A stretch of DNA of 64,000 bases, from positions 1-64,000 of the forward strand of contig JAPZUA010000005.1 of the NCBI GenBank assembly GCA_027532905.1, written 5' to 3'. The number at the start of each line of letters is the position of its first letter. Position 1 is the stretch's first letter. The position numbers and the translations under genes were made by a program. The stretch comes from Magnetospirillum sp. (GTDB lineage: Bacteria > Pseudomonadota > Alphaproteobacteria > CACIAM-22H2). Positions 29,983 to 38,832 of the stretch are shown here, piece by piece. A model generated the notes under the pieces. That model searched no databases, was not told where the DNA came from, and saw only the letters and a list, made by a program, of their open reading frames with translations.

Positions 29983-32022
29983 ATGGCGTTTTTTTACGGG
30001 TTTGCGATCGGGCAACGCGTGTCCGCACTCGCGGCGTTTCTGCTTTTCGTGCTCGGCATCGTCGGCGGCGTAAGCGTCTACAAGATGACCGAGATCGGGC
30101 ATGAGCTGGAGGAAGTCGACCGCTTCGAGCTGCCGCTCGCTCTTCTTGTCGAGCAAACGACGATCAGCCAGCTCGAGCAGGCGATGCTCTTCGAAAAGGC
30201 GCTGCGTTTCCGTTCGGTCGCCGTCGCGGTCGAGGGCGAAAACTTCGAATCGACTGTCCAGGCGTTCGCGAAATACGCCAAAAAGGCGGAAGCCGAACTG
30301 CTGCAAGCGCTCGGCCTGATCGACAAGGCGCTGGCGAGCGGTCCACCCGCCGCAGCCGCAACGCAACTCAAAGAATTCCAGCGCGCGCTCAAGGCGATCG
30401 AGGCAAAGCACAAAAGCTACGATTCGACTGTCGGCGAATTGTTTGCCGAGCTGTTGCGCTCCCCCGACGCCGCCGCGAGGCTGAATGCCCGGATCGTCGG
30501 CGTCGCGAAGGACCAGCAAGAACTGGTCAGATCGCTCGAAGATCTCGCCGAAAAGTCCGCGGCTTTTGTCTCGCACTCCATGCATCAAGCACTCGAGGAC
30601 GAAACGATCGCAAAAAACATCGTCGTTGCGGCAAGTCTCGCCGGGTTCTTGCTGGGAACGATGATCGCATTTTGGCTCGGCCGCAGCATCACCGTTCCGC
30701 TGAAGAACCTGACCAACGCGATGTCCGGTCTCGCGGACGGCAAGCTCGATACGCCGATCCCCGCGACCAAATTCAAAGACGAAGTCGACTCCATGGCGAA
30801 AGCGATGCTGGTGTTCCAAACCAACATGCTGCGTGCTGAAGCGCTCGAGGCGGAACAGACCGCTCTCAAAAACAAACAAGCGCAGCGCGCGAACGAACTC
30901 AACCAGCTCGTCGGAATATTCGGCTCCACGATCGGCGCGGTTTTCGCCCAGATTCTCGACGCGTCGAAGAAGATGGCCGGACAGTCGCAGAACATGCGCA
31001 GCAGCAGCGGCGACGCCCAAAGCATGGCGACGATGGTCGCCACGGAAGCCGAGGAATCGTCGGTCAACGCGCAAGCTTTGAGCGCCGCTGCCGAACAGAT
31101 GGTGGCCTCGATCCGGGAGATCTCGCGCCAAGTCAGCAAATCGTCGGAGGTCACGCGGCAGGCGGTCGAATTCGCCCAGAACTCCGAACGCGACGTGAAG
31201 GCGCTGCAGCAGACGTCGGCGGAGATCGGGCAGGTCGTTCAGATGATCACCGGCATCGCCGAACAGACGAACATGCTGGCGCTCAACGCGACGATCGAGG
31301 CGGCGCGGGCCGGGGAAGCCGGAAAAGGCTTTGCCGTCGTCGCGAGCGAGGTCAAGAATCTCGCCAAACAGACCGCGAGTGCCACGGACGCCGTGTCCAA
31401 GAAAGTACAGTCGATCCAAGACGCGTCCGTCCAGTCCGCCGCGTCGATCGCGAATATCGGCAAGATCGTCGGCAGCATCGACGAATACATCACCGTAATT
31501 GCCGCCGCGATCGAAGAACAGAATGCGACGACCGAGGAGATCTCCCGCAACGTCTCATTCGTCTCCGGCAGCGCATTGCGGGTCGCGGAGAACGTCCAGA
31601 AGATTCAGACGCAGTCGGGGGAGATCAGCGGCAACGCACAGACCGTCAACGCAAGCGCCGACCACATGGCCGGCGAAGCCGAAACGCTGAGTCGCGAGGT
31701 GAAAACCTTTCTTACCGCGATGCAGAATACGGGTGTCGACGACGACACGTACGAACCGCGCAAGATTTCCGCCAATGCCACTGCAAAGCTGGAAGTCGGT
31801 ACGTGGTCGGGACGCGCGTCCGAAGTTACGGCAGCCTTCGTGATCGTGGCGCCGCCGATCAACTGCGCCCTCGGCGAAGGGCTCGAGATTTCGATCGACG
31901 GGATCAACGAACGTTTGCGCGGCCGAGTGGCCAAGAACGAAAACGACAGGACGACGATCCAGTTCCCGCTCGACACGGAACATCTCGAAAAAATGCGCGG
32001 GCTCGTAAAGAAGATCGCCTGA
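29983..32022 (+). CDS. Methyl-accepting chemotaxis protein with C-terminal PilZ-like domain
   Basis: A 679-residue receptor: TM1 (about 9-33), a mostly helical periplasmic domain of about 175 residues, TM2 (about 207-230, IVVAASLAGFLLGTMIAFWLG), HAMP (VPLKNLTNAMSGLADGKLDTP), the MCP signalling domain with tip [20 protein letters not shown], and about 90 C-terminal residues of PilZ-like beta strands (ISANATAKLEVGTWSGRASE). The PilZ end lacks a clear R-x3-R / D-x-S-x-x-G pair, so c-di-GMP binding is uncertain. It begins 18 bases after the response regulator, so co-transcription with it is likely. Confidence 0.9.
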   Translation: MAFFYGFAIGQRVSALAAFLLFVLGIVGGVSVYKMTEIGHELEEVDRFELPLALLVEQTTISQLEQAMLFEKALRFRSVAVAVEGENFESTVQAFAKYAKKAEAELLQALGLIDKALASGPPAAAATQLKEFQRALKAIEAKHKSYDSTVGELFAELLRSPDAAARLNARIVGVAKDQQELVRSLEDLAEKSAAFVSHSMHQALEDETIAKNIVVAASLAGFLLGTMIAFWLGRSITVPLKNLTNAMSGLADGKLDTPIPATKFKDEVDSMAKAMLVFQTNMLRAEALEAEQTALKNKQAQRANELNQLVGIFGSTIGAVFAQILDASKKMAGQSQNMRSSSGDAQSMATMVATEAEESSVNAQALSAAAEQMVASIREISRQVSKSSEVTRQAVEFAQNSERDVKALQQTSAEIGQVVQMITGIAEQTNMLALNATIEAARAGEAGKGFAVVASEVKNLAKQTASATDAVSKKVQSIQDASVQSAASIANIGKIVGSIDEYITVIAAAIEEQNATTEEISRNVSFVSGSALRVAENVQKIQTQSGEISGNAQTVNASADHMAGEAETLSREVKTFLTAMQNTGVDDDTYEPRKISANATAKLEVGTWSGRASEVTAAFVIVAPPINCALGEGLEISIDGINERLRGRVAKNENDRTTIQFPLDTEHLEKMRGLVKKIA

Positions 32023-32043
32023 CCGCGAGGTGCGCCGCGTTTG

Positions 32044-32071
32044 CCGCCGCAGACGTCGGCATCTGCGGCGG
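32044..32071. terminator. GC-rich hairpin between convergent chemoreceptor and cydB
   Basis: Perfect 10-bp arms CCGCCGCAGA (32044-32053) and TCTGCGGCGG (32062-32071) enclose an 8-base loop in the 62-base gap between two convergent genes. This is where a bidirectional terminator belongs. There is no T-run on either side, so it may act with Rho or only as an mRNA-stabilising end. Confidence 0.55.
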
Positions 32072-32084
32072 TGCGGATCGCGCT

Positions 32085-33098
32085 TCAATCGTAGCGCAAC
32101 GCCGTCGCCTTGCCGCGGAACACCCAATAGGCGAAGGCCGAATAGGCGACGATGACCGGCAGCACCACGCATGCGCCGACGAAAATCAGCATTAGGCTTT
32201 CGGGAGCCGCCGCCGCCTGCCACACGGTGATGCGGTCGACGACGAGATACGGGTAGAAGGAATAGGCAAAACCGAAAAAGCCGAGCGCAAACAGCCCGAC
32301 AGCCCCCACGAACGGCACGATGTCGAGGCTGCGGTCGACGCGCGGCATGCGACGCAGGAAGATCCAAAGCGCCAGGAACAGCCCGGCCGTGACGAGCGGG
32401 ATCGGTGCCAGCAGAATGATCTCGGGGAACGAGAACCATTTGGCGAAGATTCGCGGCGAGGCGATGGGTGTGGCCAGCGACACCGCCACCATGCCGAGGG
32501 CCGCAAGCCACAGGCAGGTGCGCGCCATGCCGACCGCGCGATCATGCAAGGCGCCCTCGGTTTTGAGCACGAGCCAAGTGGCGCCGATGAAGGCGTAGCC
32601 GGCAGCCAGGCAAATGCCGGTCAGCACGGCAAAAGCGTGCGCGGCAAAGCTCGGCTCGAAGCCGACGATGTAGAAGCCCAGCATGTAGCCTTGCGTGGCA
32701 GCGGCGAGCAGCGAGCCCGCCACGAAAATGCGGTCCCAGATTTCGCGCAAGCCCGACTGCGCCTTGACGCGAAACTCGAACGCCACGCCGCGCAAGGTGA
32801 GGCCGACGAGCATCAACGCCACGGGCAGATAGAGGGCCGTGAGGATCACGCCGTGTGCCGCCGGAAACGCCACGAGCAGCAAGCCGATGCCAAGGACGAG
32901 CCAGGTTTCGTTGGCATCCCAGAACGGGCCGATCGAGCCCACCATCACGTCGCGCTCTTCGCGCGTGGCGTTGCCCATCAAGATGCCCACGCCCAGATCG
33001 TAGCCGTCGAGGATCACGTAGGCGAGGATCGACGCCCCCATCAAGATGGCAAAAGCGACGGGCAACCACACATCCGGTTCGAAGCCGAAAAGCGCCAT
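32085..33098 (-). CDS. cydB: Cytochrome bd-type ubiquinol oxidase subunit II
   Basis: A 337-residue integral membrane protein with eight to nine helices, starting MALFGFEPDVWLPVAFAILM followed by VILDGYDLGVGIL, the family signature near the N-terminus, and FWDANETWLVLGIG. Subunit II packs against CydA in the quinol oxidase that reduces O2 to water without proton pumping. It follows cydA by 24 bases. No small cydX-type gene is visible downstream. Confidence 0.95.
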   Translation of the reverse strand: MALFGFEPDVWLPVAFAILMGASILAYVILDGYDLGVGILMGNATREERDVMVGSIGPFWDANETWLVLGIGLLLVAFPAAHGVILTALYLPVALMLVGLTLRGVAFEFRVKAQSGLREIWDRIFVAGSLLAAATQGYMLGFYIVGFEPSFAAHAFAVLTGICLAAGYAFIGATWLVLKTEGALHDRAVGMARTCLWLAALGMVAVSLATPIASPRIFAKWFSFPEIILLAPIPLVTAGLFLALWIFLRRMPRVDRSLDIVPFVGAVGLFALGFFGFAYSFYPYLVVDRITVWQAAAAPESLMLIFVGACVVLPVIVAYSAFAYWVFRGKATALRYD

Positions 33099-33122
33099 TG
33101 CGGTTTCTCCTCTTTTCCGGAT

Positions 33123-34502
33123 TCAGATGCGCGCCGCGGCACTGGCGGCGATGAGTTTGCCCTTGGGCGCGTCTTCGGGCATCGCGGTTGCAGGCTTGCC
33201 CGCAAGATAGAACAGCACGCTCACATAGGCCGCGATCAACGCGGCGTAGAGCAGCAGATAGATCGCAAGCGAACTGCCGATCAGTGCGACCGGCACGTCC
33301 GACGCCGCGTCGGAAGTCGCGAGCACGCCGGTGACGAGCCAGGGTTGGCGGCCGATCTCGGTCACGTACCAGCCGGCCAGTGTCGCAACCCAACCCGACA
33401 ACGTCATGGCGGCAAGGCCGCGCGCGGTCCAAACCCCAATACCGCCGCGCCGCCATATCAGCCACGCCGCGAACCAAGCGACCGCAAGCATCAATAGTCC
33501 CGTCCCTACCATCACGCGGAACGCGTAGAACACGGGTGCGACCGGCGGATGTTTGCCCTCGAACGCGTCGAGCCCCGGAACCACGCCCGACGGCGAATGT
33601 TTGAGAATGAGGCTCGCGCCGTTCGGGATCTCGATCGCAAAATCGTTTCGCTTTTCGGCTTCGTTCGGAATGGCGAACAGCACAAGCGGCACGTTGGGGC
33701 CGGTCGTCCAGTTGCCTTCCATGGCCGCGACCTTGGCGGGCTGGTGCTTCAGCGTGTTGAGCCCATGCATGTCGCCCGCCAGGATCTGCAGCGGGATCAA
33801 GACGGCAGCGACCGCAACACCGGTGCGCATCGCCGCATCGACGTCCGCCCCGCGGTCGCCACGCAGCCAACGATAAGCCGACAAGCCCGCCACCAGAAAC
33901 GCACATGTAAGGCCCGAGGCCAGCAGCATATGCACAAGCCGGTACGGCATCGACGGGTTGAACACGATCGCGAACCAGTCGGTCGCGTGCGCAACGCCGT
34001 CGCGCATTTCGAAGCCGGCCGGCGTGTGCATCCAGGAATTCAGCACGAGAATCCAGAAAGCCGAGATTGTGGTGCCGAACGCGACGAGGAACGTGGCGAG
34101 CGTGTGCACCCAGTCCTTCACGCGCCGGAAGCCGAACAGCATGATGCCGAGGAAGCTCGCCTCAAGGAAGAAGGCGGTCAGCACCTCGTAGGCCAGCAGC
34201 GGACCTGCGATGTTGCCGACCGCATTCATGAAGCCGGGCCAGTTGGTGCCGAACTGGAAGCTCATCGTGATGCCCGACACCACGCCGAGCGCGAAGGTGA
34301 GGGCAAACACCTTCACGTAGAGGCGGTAGGCATCCATCCAGCGTTCCTGGCGCGTGGCGTTGTAGCGCAGCTTGAAAAACAGCAGGAACCAGCCGAGGGC
34401 GATCGTGATCGTCGGGAACAGAATATGGAACGAAATGTTGGCCGCGAACTGGATGCGCGCCAGCAGCACGGGATCGGCACCTTCGAAAGGCGTCGGAAAC
34501 AT
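33123..34502 (-). CDS. cydA: Cytochrome bd-type ubiquinol oxidase subunit I (short Q-loop, CIO type)
   Basis: A 459-residue haem-bearing subunit. Haem-ligand and family motifs are visible: FHILFPTITIALGW near the N-terminus, LVHMLLASGLT near residue 185 and GWYVTEIGRQPW near residue 390. E. coli CydA is about 520 residues; the shortfall lies in the Q-loop, as in cyanide-insensitive oxidases (CioA). It likely supports respiration at low O2 or under inhibitors and helps balance the quinone pool in a phototroph. It lies 14 bases downstream of a GbsR/MarR-type regulator gene. Confidence 0.95.
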   Translation of the reverse strand: MFPTPFEGADPVLLARIQFAANISFHILFPTITIALGWFLLFFKLRYNATRQERWMDAYRLYVKVFALTFALGVVSGITMSFQFGTNWPGFMNAVGNIAGPLLAYEVLTAFFLEASFLGIMLFGFRRVKDWVHTLATFLVAFGTTISAFWILVLNSWMHTPAGFEMRDGVAHATDWFAIVFNPSMPYRLVHMLLASGLTCAFLVAGLSAYRWLRGDRGADVDAAMRTGVAVAAVLIPLQILAGDMHGLNTLKHQPAKVAAMEGNWTTGPNVPLVLFAIPNEAEKRNDFAIEIPNGASLILKHSPSGVVPGLDAFEGKHPPVAPVFYAFRVMVGTGLLMLAVAWFAAWLIWRRGGIGVWTARGLAAMTLSGWVATLAGWYVTEIGRQPWLVTGVLATSDAASDVPVALIGSSLAIYLLLYAALIAAYVSVLFYLAGKPATAMPEDAPKGKLIAASAAARI

Positions 34503-34516
34503 CGGGTCGTCTCCAA

Positions 34517-35089
34517 TCAGGGGGATTTGGCCGCAGCCTTGCGGCCCGGCAATGCAAACAGCCGGTCTTTGACGTCGAGCGCTTTGACGATCGTCGCACC
34601 GAGGCTCAAGAGTTGGATCAAGCGCTCGGTCTCAAGCCGCTCGACGTCGTCGTACCATTTGGTCAGCAGTTCCATGGGGGCCAGCATGTCGCGCATGCGC
34701 GCTTGGGCGTGCGCTTCGGCATCGCTCTGAGGGCTCTGCAGCAGCAGATCGCGCAGCACGGACAGGGTCGGATCGACCTCGCGCTTTTTGCGCTCCTGGA
34801 CGAGCGTGCGCAGGATCGCCCACACGTCTTCGGGCGTGGAGAAAAACTCGCGGCGGTCGCTCGGCACATGGCGCAGCCGCACGAGATTCCAGGATTGCAA
34901 CTCCTTGAGGCCGATCGACACGTTCGAGCGCGAAATGCCGAGCCGGTCGACGAGATCGTCGGCGCAGAGCGGCTCGGCCGACACGAACAGAACGGCGTAG
35001 ATCTGACCCACGGTGCGCGCAATTCCCCAGCGCGAACCCATTTCGCCGAAATGCAGCACGAAGGACTGGACGATAGGGGGCAGATTCAT
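34517..35089 (-). CDS. GbsR/MarR-type winged-helix transcriptional regulator
   Basis: A 190-residue regulator. The winged helix-turn-helix spans about residues 30-90 (LCADDLVDRLGISRSNVSIG then LKELQSWNLVRLRHVPSDRR), with the GbsR-type N-terminus FVLHFGEMGSRWGIARTVGQ. A helical C-terminal half probably mediates dimerisation. It is the first gene of a run with cydA and cydB, so autoregulation and control of the oxidase are likely. The AT-rich divergent gap upstream contains an inverted repeat (35102-35121) suited to be its operator. Confidence 0.85.
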   Translation of the reverse strand: MNLPPIVQSFVLHFGEMGSRWGIARTVGQIYAVLFVSAEPLCADDLVDRLGISRSNVSIGLKELQSWNLVRLRHVPSDRREFFSTPEDVWAILRTLVQERKKREVDPTLSVLRDLLLQSPQSDAEAHAQARMRDMLAPMELLTKWYDDVERLETERLIQLLSLGATIVKALDVKDRLFALPGRKAAAKSP

Positions 35090-35101
35090 GGCGCTTCCAA
35101 A

Positions 35102-35121
35102 TTTTCAGAAATTATTGAAAA
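35102..35121. promoter_or_regulatory. Inverted repeat in AT-rich divergent promoter region
   Basis: TTTTCA (35102-35107) and TGAAAA (35116-35121) are perfect 6-bp arms around 8 bases, 13 bases upstream of the GbsR/MarR-type gene and in the gap shared with the divergent Lrp gene. The gap is markedly AT-rich against a high-GC background. It is a good candidate operator for the regulator and the cyd genes. It does not match the FNR consensus. Confidence 0.45.
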
Positions 35122-35194
35122 CACGAAAATACCACCTCTGTCAAACCAAAACAAATCTGTAGAATCTCGAAGATGACGCATGTATTTTGCGGCC

Positions 35195-35647
35195 ATGGAC
35201 GATATCGACAGAAAAATCATAGCGCATCTTCAGCAAAACGCGCGCGATTCCTATGCCGGGACCGCGGCAGCGGTCGGCCTGTCGGTGTCGGCCGTCAACG
35301 AGCGGCTCAAAAAGCTCGAGGCGGGCGGCATCATCACCGGCTGGTCGATCACGACGGATCCGGAAAAACTCGGGCGGCCGACCTTGGCATTTGTTTCGGT
35401 CGCCCTCGAGGGCACCAAACACGATGCGGGCTTCGTCGCTACGATGGCAGCCCTGCCCGACGTGCTCGAATGCCATCACGTGACGGGCGCGTGGTCGTAT
35501 CTGCTCAAGATCCGTGTCGCCACGAATTCCGCACTCGAGCGCGTGATCGTCGAGCGCATCAAACGCGTTCCAGGCGTGGCGCGCACGGAAACGGTGATTG
35601 CCCTCTCCTCGGCCAAGGATACGCATGTCGTGGCGTGCGGACCATGA
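35195..35647 (+). CDS. Lrp/AsnC-family transcriptional regulator
   Basis: A 150-residue regulator: N-terminal helix-turn-helix (DDIDRKIIAHLQQNARDSYA; LSVSAVNERLKKLEAGGIIT) and a C-terminal RAM/AsnC ligand-binding domain (VLECHHVTGAWSYLLKIRVA). These sense amino acids and often control adjacent transport genes; here it overlaps a LysE-type exporter by 4 bases (ATGA). An earlier in-frame ATG (35180) exists, but the family N-terminus begins at MDDIDRKI. The ligand is unknown; D- or N-acyl amino acids are suggested by the next genes. Confidence 0.9.
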   Translation: MDDIDRKIIAHLQQNARDSYAGTAAAVGLSVSAVNERLKKLEAGGIITGWSITTDPEKLGRPTLAFVSVALEGTKHDAGFVATMAALPDVLECHHVTGAWSYLLKIRVATNSALERVIVERIKRVPGVARTETVIALSSAKDTHVVACGP

Positions 35648-36270
35648 CCGGCATCGATGTCGATTTTTTGACGAAGGGCCTGATCTTGGGCGTGTCGATC
35701 GCGGCACCCATCGGGCCCATCGGCATTCTGTGCATCAGGCGCACGCTGTCGCACGGCGTGCTGGCCGGCATTGCGGGCGGGCTCGGCACGGCCTTGGCCG
35801 ACGGGCTCTACGCCGCCATCGCCGCTTTCGGCTTTGCCGCCTTGCTCGGCGATCTTCTGGCCGACAATCTGTGGTTCCGTCTCGGCGGTGCCGCCTTTCT
35901 GCTATGGCTCGGTTGGAAGGGCTGGAACGCCGAGCCTGCTGCGCGCGCCGCCTCGGTCGATGCGCGCACGCTTGCGGGCACATTTGCGGCGACGTTCCTC
36001 CTCACCGTCGCGAACCCCGCCACGATCGTCACGTTCCTCGGCCTGTTCCTCGCACTCGGGCTGGCCGATGCGGGCGATTCGAGCGCCGCTGGAATGTCGC
36101 TGGTCGCGGGCGTGGTGCTGGGCTCGTTCGGCTGGTGGATCGTGCTGTCGGGCACCATCGCTTCCTTGCGCGACCGGATCGGTCCAAACGCGTTCCGCTT
36201 CATCAACCGATCGGCGTCGCTGCTGCTGGTCGGGTTCGCGCTCTGGATGCTCGCCGACGCATTCGGTTGA
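35644..36270 (+). CDS. LysE/RhtB-family amino-acid exporter
   Basis: A 208-residue protein with six predicted helices. The N-terminal GLILGVSIAAPIGPIGILCI followed by RRTLSHGVLAGIAGGLGTAL is the family signature. Members export lysine, threonine, homoserine or related compounds. Its ATG overlaps the stop of the Lrp gene, an arrangement like LysG/LysE pairs in which the regulator senses the exported amino acid. It ends 5 bases from the convergent deacylase gene. Confidence 0.9.
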   Translation: MTGIDVDFLTKGLILGVSIAAPIGPIGILCIRRTLSHGVLAGIAGGLGTALADGLYAAIAAFGFAALLGDLLADNLWFRLGGAAFLLWLGWKGWNAEPAARAASVDARTLAGTFAATFLLTVANPATIVTFLGLFLALGLADAGDSSAAGMSLVAGVVLGSFGWWIVLSGTIASLRDRIGPNAFRFINRSASLLLVGFALWMLADAFG

Positions 36271-36275
36271 AGCGT

Positions 36276-37733
36276 TTAGGCAGCGTAATCGAGTGCTGCG
36301 CGATCGAGCGCCAAAGCACGGCCCGGACGTGCCCCTGTCGGCGCGCCATCCCGCCACACGCATGAGCCGTTAACGAACACGCGCTCGATGCCGCTCGCGG
36401 TGCGTTTGGGTTCGGCGAAACTCGCCTGGTCGAGGATCGCCGCCGCATCGAATACGGCGATGTCGGCGAAGGCCCCCGCCCGCAGCACGCCGCGATCTTT
36501 GAGGCCAAAGCGTTTGGCGGGCAGGCTCGTCATCTTGCGCACCGCCTCTTCGAGCGGGAACAGCTTGAGATCGCGCGCATAGTGGCCGAGCACGCGCGGG
36601 AACGTGCCCCACAGGCGCGGATGCGGATGCGTATCGTGCGGCAGCCCGTCCGAACCGATCATCGACTCAGGCCAGGCGAGCACGCGGCGCACATCGTCTT
36701 CGTCCATCGCGAAATAGATCGCCCCTGCCGGCTGCAGCTTGTCGCACATGGCCTCGATGCCGAGCCCGTGCTCGGCCGCAAGCTCGGCGAGGTCCCGCCC
36801 CTGGGCCTGCGGCATCGGTTTCGACCAGGCGATCAACGTGCGCGCGGCATCGCCGACGCGCGCCAAGGTCAGCACGGTCGAGGACGCGATGTAGGGATAC
36901 ATGTCGAGTGCGAGGCGCTGTTCGCGGCGCGCTTCGTCGAGGCGCGGCAGCGTGTTTTTGGTTTTGCCGTGATAAGGACGGCCTGCCGCTTTGTGGTGCG
37001 AGAGTACGACCGGCAAATCCGCGGCACGGCCGATCGTCAAAGCCTCCTCGACCGAGTCTTCGAGGAACGCGCCTTCGTCGCGCAGATGCGTGGCGTAGAT
37101 GCCCCCTGCTGCTGCCGCCACGCGCACGATCTCGATAATCTCGCGGGTGGAGGCCATGCGCGCCGGCGCATACGCCAAGCCCGTCGACAGGCCGAGCGCG
37201 CCGTCTGCCATTGCACCCTCGAGCAGATTCGCCATCGCCGCAATCTCGGCCGCATCCGCCGTTCGGTCGAGGGACGCCATTGTCTGCACGCGCAGCGCCG
37301 AATGGCCCACAAGCCCGATCGCATTAACGGCCGAAGGGGCCGTATCGAAAGCGCGCCGCCAGTCGGCAAAGCGCTTGAAGCGATAGGCGCTCTGCCCGCC
37401 CAGCAGATTGAGCGGCGGCGGCGGCGGGCCTTTGAGATCGACCGGTGCGAGCGACACGCCGCAATTGCCGGCCACGACGCTCGTCACACCCTGGCTCGTC
37501 TTCATCGGCATGTCGGGATAGTCGAGCAACGCCGCATCGTCGTGCGTGTGCGCATCGACGAAGCCGGGGGCAACGATGCGGCCCGTGCAGTCGATGCGCG
37601 ATCCGGCGTGTGCTGCACCCAGATCGCCGATGGCCGCAATGCGGCCGCCCGCGATGGCAATGTCGGTGCGGCGTGCGGCCGCGCCCGTGCCGTCGATGAG
37701 GTTGCCGCCGTGGAGGATCGTGTCGTAGTTCAT
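36276..37733 (-). CDS. N-acyl-D-amino-acid deacylase (D-aminoacylase) family amidohydrolase
   Basis: A 485-residue metal-dependent amidohydrolase. The metal-binding HTHDD lies in APGFVDAHTHDDAALL; the family-specific GNCGVSLAP carries the Cys ligand of D-aminoacylases; GIYATHLRDEG, LPVVLSHHKAAG and IGSDGLPHD supply the remaining ligands. It should hydrolyse N-acyl-D-amino acids. Substrate range (D-Glu, D-Asp or neutral) cannot be read. It is divergent from dgcN-dgcA across a 94-base gap, so a shared role in D-glutamate or N-acyl-amino-acid metabolism is likely. Confidence 0.88.
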   Translation of the reverse strand: MNYDTILHGGNLIDGTGAAARRTDIAIAGGRIAAIGDLGAAHAGSRIDCTGRIVAPGFVDAHTHDDAALLDYPDMPMKTSQGVTSVVAGNCGVSLAPVDLKGPPPPPLNLLGGQSAYRFKRFADWRRAFDTAPSAVNAIGLVGHSALRVQTMASLDRTADAAEIAAMANLLEGAMADGALGLSTGLAYAPARMASTREIIEIVRVAAAAGGIYATHLRDEGAFLEDSVEEALTIGRAADLPVVLSHHKAAGRPYHGKTKNTLPRLDEARREQRLALDMYPYIASSTVLTLARVGDAARTLIAWSKPMPQAQGRDLAELAAEHGLGIEAMCDKLQPAGAIYFAMDEDDVRRVLAWPESMIGSDGLPHDTHPHPRLWGTFPRVLGHYARDLKLFPLEEAVRKMTSLPAKRFGLKDRGVLRAGAFADIAVFDAAAILDQASFAEPKRTASGIERVFVNGSCVWRDGAPTGARPGRALALDRAALDYAA

Positions 37734-37827
37734 CGCACCAAACTATCGGAGGCGAAGGCCGTTGGAAAGCGGCAGCGAATGTCGTTTAATCGCCGACGTC
37801 TGCCCCCAAAACCAGGAGATCGATCCG

Positions 37828-38832
37828 GTGGAAATCAAGGCGCCTTACCTGCTCTTTCTCGGCGAAGCGGCCGATGCGCTCGCGGCCAAAACCTCGATCG
37901 GCGTGGCGCAATGGCGGCTGGAGAAATGTTTGGGCCAAGTGCGCCTGCCCGGCTGCAAGGCCGATGCAGGCGTGCCCGACATGGATGTGCGCGAGGCCGC
38001 ACGCAAAGGCGCCAAGACCATGATCGTGGGCGTGGTCAATCGCGGCGGCATCATCTCGCCCGCCTGGAGCAAGGTGCTGCTCGAAGCACTTGCCGCCGGG
38101 ATTGATCTTGCAAGCGGCCTCCATAATCGCCTGTCGGACGTGCCCGAGATCGCGGCAGCCGCCAAGAAACACGGCCGCCAGCTTTTCGACGTGCGCCATC
38201 CCGACCGCGAATTCCCGATCGCGACAGGCCTGAAGCGCAGCGGCAAGCGCGTGCTCACCGTCGGTACGGACTGTTCGATCGGCAAAATGTACACATCGCT
38301 GGCCCTTGAAAAAGCGCTGAAGGCGCTGGGGCTCAAAGCCACGTTCCGCGCCACCGGCCAGACCGGCATCTTGATTGCCGGTTCCGGCTGGTCGATCGAC
38401 GCGATCGTGTCGGACTTCGTGGCGGGGGCCGTGGAAACCCTGTCGCCCGCAGGGCCTGCCGATCATTGGGATGTGATCGAAGGCCAGGGCTCGCTGTTCC
38501 ATCCGAGCTATGCGGGCGTGACGCTCGCACTGATCCACGGGGCGCAGGCCGACGCGCTCGTGATGTGCCACGAGCCGGGCCGCCCGCACATGCGCGGCCT
38601 GCCGCACTACAAGCTGCCGCGCATCGAGGACTGCATTGCGGTCAACGTTGCACATGCGCGCCTCACGAACCCGAAGGCCAAATGCATCGGCGTGAGCCTG
38701 AATACGTCGAAAATGACGGCAAAGGCCGCCGAGCGCGCACTCAAATCGCTCGCCGACCGGCTCGGCCTGCCGGTCGAAGATCCGAGCCGAACGGGTGTGG
38801 CAAAACTCGCCAAGAAGCTGGCGCGGATCTGA
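37828..38832 (+). CDS. dgcN: DUF1611 family D-glutamate N-acetyltransferase DgcN
   Basis: A 334-residue DUF1611 protein. The C-terminal half has a P-loop-like GTDCSIGKMYTSLALEKAL, and the middle has MIVGVVNRGGIISPAW. In characterised bacteria DgcN acetylates D-glutamate and DgcA epimerises the product to N-acetyl-L-glutamate; the immediate partner here is a DgcA-type epimerase, which supports the assignment. I chose GTG at 37828 because AGGAG lies 9 bases upstream; the ATG at 37762 adds 22 residues of unlikely composition. The biochemical role rests on family knowledge. Confidence 0.8.
   Translation: MEIKAPYLLFLGEAADALAAKTSIGVAQWRLEKCLGQVRLPGCKADAGVPDMDVREAARKGAKTMIVGVVNRGGIISPAWSKVLLEALAAGIDLASGLHNRLSDVPEIAAAAKKHGRQLFDVRHPDREFPIATGLKRSGKRVLTVGTDCSIGKMYTSLALEKALKALGLKATFRATGQTGILIAGSGWSIDAIVSDFVAGAVETLSPAGPADHWDVIEGQGSLFHPSYAGVTLALIHGAQADALVMCHEPGRPHMRGLPHYKLPRIEDCIAVNVAHARLTNPKAKCIGVSLNTSKMTAKAAERALKSLADRLGLPVEDPSRTGVAKLAKKLARI

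Noticed and set aside
32023-32084. Small cydX-type third subunit downstream of cydB
   Set aside because: The 62-base gap is filled by a GC hairpin and contains no reading frame on the cyd strand.
35102-35121. FNR box upstream of the oxidase genes
   Set aside because: The repeat is TTTTCA-N8-TGAAAA, not TTGAT-N4-ATCAA, so arms and spacing do not match.
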